NCBI GenBank assembly: GCA_937870605.1
Contig: CALMZW010000245.1
Location: forward strand, 1 to 7,427
Source of the DNA: an uncultured Synergistaceae bacterium
Lineage (GTDB): Bacteria > Synergistota > Synergistia > Synergistales > Aminobacteriaceae
DNA length: 7,427 nucleotides
Direction: 5' to 3'
Shown here: in pieces, positions 1 through 4,148 of the stretch
How the letters are laid out: each line of letters begins with the position of its first letter
How positions within the stretch are numbered: the stretch's first letter is position 1
The notes under the pieces: model-generated
What the model saw: the letters and a program-made list of their open reading frames with translations, nothing else
Database searches by the model: none
Told to the model about the DNA's origin: nothing
Program-made: the position numbers and the translations under genes

Positions 1-11
1 AAACGGAAACG

Positions 12-449
12 TCAGAGAATGATCTTTTTTCCCCCGCCCTGCTGCGGTCCGCCCATTCGATTGAGCTGCTGCAGAACGGCGGGAGAGGCGACGTCGATTT
101 TGGGTTTCTGCGTCTGTTTGGACATGGCGTCCTGAAGTTTCTTTTCATAGTCTTCCATGCTTTTCTTGAGCGCCGGAACATCGCCCTTGATCCAGAGGAG
201 AATGCTTTCGGCGACGGCGTTCACCATGTCGTCGGCCGGTTCTTCCTGAATCAGCCCCAGTTCCTTGAGGATTCTGTGTTCCTCCCTGATGGACTGGATG
301 ATGTCCGCGTCCGTGATGAGCCCCTTCTTGTAGAGAACCCGGGTCACGATATTGGAACGGCTCTTCATGTTCTCGTCGCTCATGGCGAGACCGTCCAGGC
401 GGGAGATCATCATGGAAATCAACTCGTCAAAACTGATTTGCATCGGCAT
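12..449 (-). CDS. Hypothetical protein, 145 aa, acidic/helical with Gly/Gln-rich tail
   Basis: I do not recognise the family. The start ATG (447-449) is fixed by an AAGGAGG on the minus strand (459-465) with a 9-nt spacer; a second ATG six bases downstream sits too far from it. The protein has no signal peptide or transmembrane segment, so it is probably cytoplasmic. Residues 1-75 look like several amphipathic helices (ISFDELISMMISRLDG; YKKGLITDADIIQSIREEH). Residues 80-115 are charged and could form a short coiled coil. The C-terminus is low in complexity (NRMGGPQQGGGKK), ending in IIL. It follows ychF on the same strand but appears to have its own promoter, so it need not share ychF's function. 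The coding call rests on the RBS, the promoter, high GC3 and full length with a clear stop. The function is unknown. Confidence 0.8.
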   Translation of the reverse strand: MPMQISFDELISMMISRLDGLAMSDENMKSRSNIVTRVLYKKGLITDADIIQSIREEHRILKELGLIQEEPADDMVNAVAESILLWIKGDVPALKKSMEDYEKKLQDAMSKQTQKPKIDVASPAVLQQLNRMGGPQQGGGKKIIL

Positions 450-490
450 TGCACAAGGCCTCCTTCTGTATGGCGTGCGTCACGCGAGCC

Positions 491-520
491 ATTCTATAGC
501 AATCATTCCGCTTGTGTCCA
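491..520 (-). promoter_or_regulatory. Sigma-70-type promoter for the 145-aa gene
   Basis: On the minus strand a -35 box TGGACA (515-520, 5 of 6 to consensus) is followed after 18 nt by a -10 box TAGAAT (491-496, 5 of 6). Transcription would start near 484, giving a leader of about 35 nt that carries the AAGGAGG of the gene at 12-449. It lies between the ychF stop and that gene. This is a motif match only. Confidence 0.5.
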
Positions 521-522
521 CC

Positions 523-548
523 CGTTCGCGCACATGGGCGCGCGAACG
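523..548 (-). other. Stem-loop immediately after the ychF stop codon
   Basis: A perfect 9-bp inverted repeat, CGTTCGCGC (523-531) and GCGCGAACG (540-548), encloses an 8-nt loop. It starts on the base next to the ychF stop (549-551). No U-run follows on the minus strand, so it is not a canonical intrinsic terminator. It could act as a weak or Rho-assisted terminator or as a 3'-end stabiliser of the ychF mRNA, and it lies directly upstream of the promoter for the next gene. Confidence 0.5.
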
Positions 549-1640
549 TCACACGTTGAAGCGGATTTCGATCATGTCGCCGTCCCGGACGAGGTATTCC
601 TTCCCCTCCAGCCGCAGCAGACCGGCGTCCCTGCAGGCCGCGAAAGAGTCTTTGCAGGCGACGAAGTCGTCGTAATGAATCACCTGGGCGCGGATGAATC
701 CGCGCGCGAGATCCGTATGAATCGTTCCGGCCGCGTCGACGGACGTCTCCCCCTTGTGGAGCGTCCAGGCGCGGACTTCGTCCTTGCCCGTCGTGAAAAA
801 CGAGATGAGCCCGAGCAGTCCGTACGCGTTCCGGATCAGACGGTCCCTTCCCGGCTCCCGGATCCCGAGTCCCGTCATGAACTCCTCCTGGTCTTCCGGA
901 GAAAGCTCGGCGATATCCATTTCCATACGCCCGTACACGCACACGAGACGAAGGCCGTGCTGTTCGACGATCGCCCGGAGCGCATCGCCGCCCACAACCG
1001 TTTCGGGCGTCTGCGTCTCGTCGAGGTTGAGAACGACGAGTTCCGGTTTGAGCGTCAGCAACGCGAAACCGCTCAGCGATCGCCGTTCCTCCGCGCTCAG
1101 GGAGACTTCCCGCAAGGGTTTTTCCTCCATGAGCTCCCCCTGAAGCCGCTCGAGCAACGCCATCTCGACCTCTTCGGCGGGCAGCAGCTTCTTCTTGGAT
1201 TTCAGACGGGAGATCCGGTTATCCATGACGCCGAGATCCCGATAGATCAGCTCCATCTCGACGATCTTCCAGTCCCGGGGGGGATCGATGCTGTTCTCCG
1301 AGTGGGAGACATCCGGATTGTCGAACGCCCGGACGACATGCACGAGCGCGTCGGATTCGGCGACGAACGAAAGGAACGAGTTGCCGAGCCCGGCTCCCTT
1401 GCTGGCGTCTCTGCTCAGCCCCGCCAGGTCCACGAACTCCACGGTCGCGGGTGTTTCCTTTTTGGGCTCGAAAACGGAAACCAGATGATCGAACCGGGGA
1501 TCCGGAACGGCCACCATGGCCCGGTTCGGGTCGGTCTTTCCACTGGCGTAGGCTTTGACCTCCGCCCCGGCCCTCGTAATCAGATTGAACACGGTGCTCT
1601 TTCCGCACAGAGGCAATCCGACGATGCCACATTTCAACAT
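549..1640 (-). CDS. ychF: Redox-regulated GTPase/ATPase YchF (OLA1 family)
   Basis: YchF is a universally conserved Obg-related P-loop NTPase that in studied species prefers ATP, binds ribosomes and is linked to stress and redox responses. The 363 aa equal the usual family length. Visible parts in order: G1 P-loop GLPLCGKST (8-16), G3 DLAGL (71-75) followed by the family-typical ASKGAGLGNSFL, a charged helical insert (about 125-185), the G4 variant NLDE (205-208) in place of NKxD, which is the YchF signature linked to ATP use, and a C-terminal TGS domain (about 278-363) with EVRAWTLHKG, GTIHTDLARGFIRA and the terminal FNV. The P-loop is unusual: family members normally have PNVGKS, here PLCGKS. 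The start is set by AGGAGG (1649-1654) 8 nt upstream; the frame stays open for 81 more codons upstream, but that part has no RBS and is not family-like. Confidence 0.97.
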   Translation of the reverse strand: MLKCGIVGLPLCGKSTVFNLITRAGAEVKAYASGKTDPNRAMVAVPDPRFDHLVSVFEPKKETPATVEFVDLAGLSRDASKGAGLGNSFLSFVAESDALVHVVRAFDNPDVSHSENSIDPPRDWKIVEMELIYRDLGVMDNRISRLKSKKKLLPAEEVEMALLERLQGELMEEKPLREVSLSAEERRSLSGFALLTLKPELVVLNLDETQTPETVVGGDALRAIVEQHGLRLVCVYGRMEMDIAELSPEDQEEFMTGLGIREPGRDRLIRNAYGLLGLISFFTTGKDEVRAWTLHKGETSVDAAGTIHTDLARGFIRAQVIHYDDFVACKDSFAACRDAGLLRLEGKEYLVRDGDMIEIRFNV

Positions 1641-1665
1641 GCTGTACTCCTCCTGCTCCGAAAGG

Positions 1666-1715
1666 TGTGCAGTCTCATCCGAATGCATTATAATCGTTTT
1701 CATTCCCATGGGGGA
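1666..1715. promoter_or_regulatory. Divergent promoter region with shared palindromic -10 box
   Basis: The octamer ATTATAAT (1687-1694) is its own reverse complement, so a perfect TATAAT reads on the plus strand (1689-1694) and on the minus strand (1692 down to 1687). For ychF a weak -35, TTCCCC (1715-1710 on the minus strand), lies 17 nt away and gives a start near 1680 with a 40-nt leader. For the plus-strand gene a weak -35, TGTGCA (1666-1671), is also 17 nt away and gives a start near 1701. The -10 is strong and both -35 boxes are poor (3 of 6 each). This is inferred from motifs. Confidence 0.5.
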
Positions 1716-1741
1716 ACTTCGGTCAACTGAGGGAGCGAAAG

Positions 1742-1825
1742 ATGCGAATGGCCATTCTGAAGAACAAAGAAACACGGTCACCCGTCCCGCCCGAGCCCAG
1801 GGGAACCCGGACAAGGACATCCTGA
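1742..1825 (+). other. Short 27-codon frame with strong RBS: leader peptide or frameshifted true 5' end
   Basis: An ATG at 1742 follows GAGGGAG (1729-1735) by 6 nt, the best initiation signal upstream of the membrane sensor gene. Its frame differs from that of the sensor and stops at TGA 1823-1825, 5 nt before the sensor's ATG at 1831. Third-position GC looks coding in this frame up to about 1765, and coding in the sensor frame from about 1771 onward. One extra A after the GAA codon at 1769-1771 would fuse the two into a single N-terminus beginning MRMAILKNKENTVTRPARA. Either the gene has lost one base (mutation or assembly error), or this is a leader peptide whose stop feeds re-initiation at 1831. 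Confidence 0.4.
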
Positions 1826-1830
1826 ACAGC

Positions 1831-2961
1831 ATGTTCTGGCTGACCTTCCCTCCCGTTCTTTCGATCCCGCTCGCGCTGCTCACGTTGTTCCTGCAGGGAA
1901 CAGGCGACCGGCAGGCTTATTCCGGCGCGTCGCTGCTGCTTCTGGGCTCTCTCTACCTCTTCGTCAGCGCGACGTACACGCTCGCAACGATGCGGGAATC
2001 GGCGCTCTCGCGTTTCTCCCTCCAGCTCATAGCGCAGGGCATTTTCATCAACATCGTCGCGCAACATCTCGGAACGTACGCCATCCTCCCGTGGGCCGCC
2101 AACGCGACAACCATCGTGGGGCTCATTCTTCTGGCGGGATCGCTGATCCGGACACCGGCGACCGCCGCTGCCCGGACGTCGCTCCGGAATCCCGCCGAAG
2201 GAGTCGCTCCGGCGTCAGGCCTTTCCATCGAGGATATCCCGACGCCGTTTCTCTCCGCGTCGGAAGACGGCAACGTCCTGTCCGCAAACGGGGAGATGCT
2301 GAAACTTCTCGGGAAGGACGTTTCGTCGGTGGTCGGACATCCCGTGACGGATTTTCTGCCTCTCGGGGAAGACTCCGTTTCCATCCAGGGGCAGCAGTTC
2401 AGCATGGGACACCGGCAGGCCGGGGATGTGTTCCACTTTTCTCTTCTCGAACGGGGAAATTCGGGGGGAGGGGCGGCGCAACGGAATATAACAGTGCTGG
2501 AGATTGTCGATCCGGAGACGTTGCTATTCACGAAAGCATTCGGGGACGTCCGGATCCCGGAGGAAATCAGCCGCGCGTCGCGATACCGGCGTTGGCTCTC
2601 ATCCGTTTTCTTTCGCGTGGAATTCCACTCCTTGCCGGGAATGCAGCCGGACACCGCGCGGGACAACTATTTCATGACGGAATTCTGCAAGTTCGTCAAA
2701 GCGAACACGCGAGAGAGCGATCTGGCGTTTTTTCTGGGGAACCGGCAGGTGATCATTCTGTTGCCGGAAACGCCGCAACAGGGCGCGAAGGCTGTCGAGA
2801 CAAAGCTGACTCAGATTCCGGAAGCGTTGCAGCAACACATGGAATCAAGCCCCAGCAAGGCGGTCGTACGGCATGGATCGTGTTTCTACAGCGGGAACTA
2901 TCCTTTTTCCTTCGACCAGATGATGCAGAAACTCTACGATTCGCTCGCCGAAAACGACTGA
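1831..2961 (+). CDS. Membrane PAS / degenerate-GGDEF signalling protein
   Basis: Numbered from ATG 1831, the protein has 376 aa. Residues 4-106 hold about four hydrophobic segments (4-22, 31-50, 62-81, 87-106). Residues 135-230 look like a PAS domain (IPTPFLSASEDGNVLSANGE, then VVGHPVTDFLPLGE). Residues 246-374 align with a GGDEF domain: RASRYRRWLSSVF matches its opening and LGNRQVIILLPETPQQGA matches the GGDEFVILLPET region. GGDEF itself reads GNRQV (303-307), and the metal-binding Asp strand reads FFRVEF, so cyclase activity is very unlikely. RESD (294-297) sits exactly five residues before it, the position of the c-di-GMP inhibitory site. It may therefore bind c-di-GMP rather than make it. 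The start is uncertain: ATG 1831 has only AAGGA 13 nt upstream, in-frame ATG 1708 (417 aa) has no RBS, and a strong out-of-frame start lies at 1742. No terminator is visible in the 54 bp to the next, convergent gene. Confidence 0.85.
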   Translation: MFWLTFPPVLSIPLALLTLFLQGTGDRQAYSGASLLLLGSLYLFVSATYTLATMRESALSRFSLQLIAQGIFINIVAQHLGTYAILPWAANATTIVGLILLAGSLIRTPATAAARTSLRNPAEGVAPASGLSIEDIPTPFLSASEDGNVLSANGEMLKLLGKDVSSVVGHPVTDFLPLGEDSVSIQGQQFSMGHRQAGDVFHFSLLERGNSGGGAAQRNITVLEIVDPETLLFTKAFGDVRIPEEISRASRYRRWLSSVFFRVEFHSLPGMQPDTARDNYFMTEFCKFVKANTRESDLAFFLGNRQVIILLPETPQQGAKAVETKLTQIPEALQQHMESSPSKAVVRHGSCFYSGNYPFSFDQMMQKLYDSLAEND

Positions 2962-3015
2962 CGCGTTTCTTTCACCCCTTCGGGACAATCTCCGTGAGGC
3001 CGGGAGCAGCGACCG

Positions 3016-3240
3016 CTACCCCGCGAGACCGAGACTGATCCCCGGCGAAAGAACCGCAATCGCGCTCGTCTGATACCACGTTCCGTCGTCATCCTTGCTC
3101 CAGCGCAACATCGTTGCGTTCCCTGCGGGGACGTCGATGACGCCCGCCACAAACCATTCTCCGTTTCCGTCTTTCTGCCACATGCCATTCGCCTTCCCTT
3201 CGGGTGTCGCTTCATTCGACGCTTCATTGTCGTCGATCAT
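3016..3240 (-). CDS. Small orphan protein, 74 aa, two Trp-rich repeats
   Basis: I do not recognise this family. After a hydrophilic N-terminus (1-18) come two similar units offset by 26 residues: WQKDGNGEWFVAGVIDV (21-37) and WSKDDDGTWYQTSAIAV (47-63), each W-x-K-D-x-[ND/DD]-G-x-W-aromatic followed by a beta-like stretch. This resembles a small two-repeat beta module, perhaps ligand-binding. There is no signal peptide and no transmembrane segment. Codon third positions look coding. ATG 3238-3240 has no Shine-Dalgarno; a promoter just upstream would start transcription at about that base, so the message may be leaderless. An alternative start is the ATG at 3181-3183, with GGGAAGG 8 nt upstream, giving 55 aa that consist almost exactly of the two repeats. 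The gene lies downstream of the LacI regulator on the same strand and converges with the sensor gene. Confidence 0.6.
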   Translation of the reverse strand: MIDDNEASNEATPEGKANGMWQKDGNGEWFVAGVIDVPAGNATMLRWSKDDDGTWYQTSAIAVLSPGISLGLAG

Positions 3241-3245
3241 TGATG

Positions 3246-3285
3246 AAACGATACACCCGAAAGATCGGGTTGTCAACTATCGTTT
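3246..3285. repeat. Nested inverted repeats (operator or RNA hairpin)
   Basis: Outer arms AAACGATA (3246-3253) and TATCGTTT (3278-3285) are perfect 8-bp complements whose centres lie 32 bp apart, about three helical turns. Inside them are perfect 6-bp arms ACCCGA (3255-3260) and TCGGGT (3265-3270) around a 4-nt centre. The inner dyad is off-centre: 1 nt separates the arms on one side and 7 nt on the other. AAACG/CGTTT arms resemble LacI-family half-sites. In a read-through transcript from the LacI gene this would fold into a bulged hairpin ending 5 nt before the AUG at 3240. Confidence 0.65.
3248..3276 (-). promoter_or_regulatory. Promoter with palindromic spacer, upstream of the 74-aa gene
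   Basis: On the minus strand a perfect -35 TTGACA (3271-3276) and a -10 TATCGT (3248-3253, 4 of 6) are separated by 17 nt. Of that spacer, 16 nt form the palindrome ACCCGATCTTTCGGGT (3255-3270). The sequence just upstream of the -35 is very A/T-rich, like an UP element. The predicted start is about 3241, next to the ATG at 3240. A palindrome placed between the -35 and -10 is a typical repressor site; the neighbouring LacI-family protein is the obvious candidate. Confidence 0.55.
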
Positions 3286-3306
3286 ATAAAAAAGATGCTT
3301 ATAAAC
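3282..3306. repeat. AT-rich inverted repeat overlapping the nested dyad and the LacI stop codon
   Basis: GTTTATAA (3282-3289) and TTATAAAC (3299-3306) are perfect 8-bp complements with a 9-nt spacer. One arm touches the stop codon of the LacI gene (3306-3308). The other shares four bases (3282-3285) with the outer arm of the adjacent dyad, so the two hairpins cannot form together in RNA. A minus-strand U6 run lies between the arms. A further GTTTAT occurs at 3311. It could be the 3'-end structure of the LacI message, an operator, or part of an UP-like A/T block. Confidence 0.55.
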
Positions 3307-4148
3307 TAATGTTTATTTTCCGCTTCAAGCAGGAGCGGGATGCGAACCTGAGAGGGTTGAAGGCCGCGGGCATCGATCCGGTTCATCAGGATTCGTGCGG
3401 CGGCGGTTCCGACTTCGAACGCGGGCCAGCGAAGGACGAAATCCGCCGGAGCGGGCGATTCCGACGTTCGGATAACGGGAACGCATACGCCCGGCGCCCC
3501 GCATTCGCCGTCGCGTATGGCGGCTTTCGCGTCCGGGTCGGCTGCGGGAAGCAGCCCTGCAAGGCCCGGAATCTGCGGGGCGCCGCCGCCGATGTAGATC
3601 ACGCTTCCGCCGAAACGCGCCTTCAGCATGGCGACGGTCTCTTCGAGCGCCGGAACGACACATGTGTTTCCCGAAGCGACGTCTCCGACGACCACCATCG
3701 GGACGGATCCCTCTCCGAAACGCGATTCATCGGGCGTGTCCGGGGCCTTGCCGAACCAGAGCACCCCGTCCGCCCGCCGTGACGCTATCTCCCGCAACAC
3801 TCTGGCGGCCTGGCGCTCTTCGGCGGCCTCTTTCAGAAGGACATCCATCCCCTGCCGCTCAAGAACGCGCAACACGCCCCACAGAACGCCGCCGATCCAG
3901 GGCGAATCCAGCCGGCGAACGACGATCGCGACCATATCCATCCGCTTCGAGGAAAGGCCGCGTGCTACGGCGTCGGGGTGATATCCCAGCACTTTGGCCG
4001 ACTTCCACACCTTTTCCCGCGTCGCGGGCGAAATGCGATGATCCCCCTTGAGCGCGCGGCTTACGGTGGCCTTGTTCACGCCGGCCAGCCGCGCGACGTC
4101 GTCCATCCGGGGGAGGTGTCCCGCAACGGGAGTATCGGACTCAGACAT
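3306..4148 (-). CDS. LacI-family transcriptional regulator with shortened ligand domain
   Basis: The N-terminal helix-turn-helix is canonical (residues 15-69: MDDVARLAGVNKATVSRALK, RISPATREKV, LGYHPDAVARGLSSKR). It is followed by the expected start of the periplasmic-binding-like ligand domain (MVAIVVRRLDSPWIGGVLWG at 72-91; RRADGVLWFG at 124-133). The total of 280 aa is about 50-60 short of the usual 330-345. The gap lies in the middle of the ligand domain: the usual NDxxAxG and GFDD motifs are absent, while the closing helix is present (FEVGTAAARILMNRI, 244-258). The effector may therefore differ, or the pocket may be crippled. The start at 4148 is set by GGAGGA (4159-4164); it overlaps the kinase 3' end by 8 nt, so the two are translationally coupled. 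It probably regulates its own neighbourhood, with the dyads at 3246-3306 as candidate sites. Confidence 0.92.
   Translation of the reverse strand: MSESDTPVAGHLPRMDDVARLAGVNKATVSRALKGDHRISPATREKVWKSAKVLGYHPDAVARGLSSKRMDMVAIVVRRLDSPWIGGVLWGVLRVLERQGMDVLLKEAAEERQAARVLREIASRRADGVLWFGKAPDTPDESRFGEGSVPMVVVGDVASGNTCVVPALEETVAMLKARFGGSVIYIGGGAPQIPGLAGLLPAADPDAKAAIRDGECGAPGVCVPVIRTSESPAPADFVLRWPAFEVGTAAARILMNRIDARGLQPSQVRIPLLLEAENKH

Noticed and set aside
276..1730. Long plus-strand open frame of 484 codons
   Set aside because: It is the antisense shadow of ychF and the 145-aa gene. The product is rich in Arg, His and Pro with no domain, as expected from high GC on the opposite strand.
1761..1775. 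Programmed -1 ribosomal frameshift in the A-rich stretch
   Set aside because: No X-XXY-YYZ heptamer is present in the needed phase and no obvious downstream stem follows. An indel or re-initiation explains the data better.
1641..1883. N-terminal extension of ychF by 81 codons in the same frame
   Set aside because: It has no RBS and no family similarity, and it runs through the promoter region and the 5' end of the divergent gene. The AGGAGG at 1649-1654 and the exact family length fix the start at 1640.
2962..3015. Intrinsic terminator between the convergent sensor and repeat-protein genes
   Set aside because: Only a trivial CCC-TTC-GGG stem is visible, with no T-run on either strand.
2091..3038. 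Second plus-strand frame of 315 codons overlapping the sensor gene
   Set aside because: The composition is dominated by Arg/Gly with no domain. The other frame has membrane spans, a PAS-like region and GGDEF-like motifs.
3241..3276. TTG start at 3276 for the small repeat protein (86 aa)
   Set aside because: It would place the promoter and palindromes inside the coding region, and it has no RBS.
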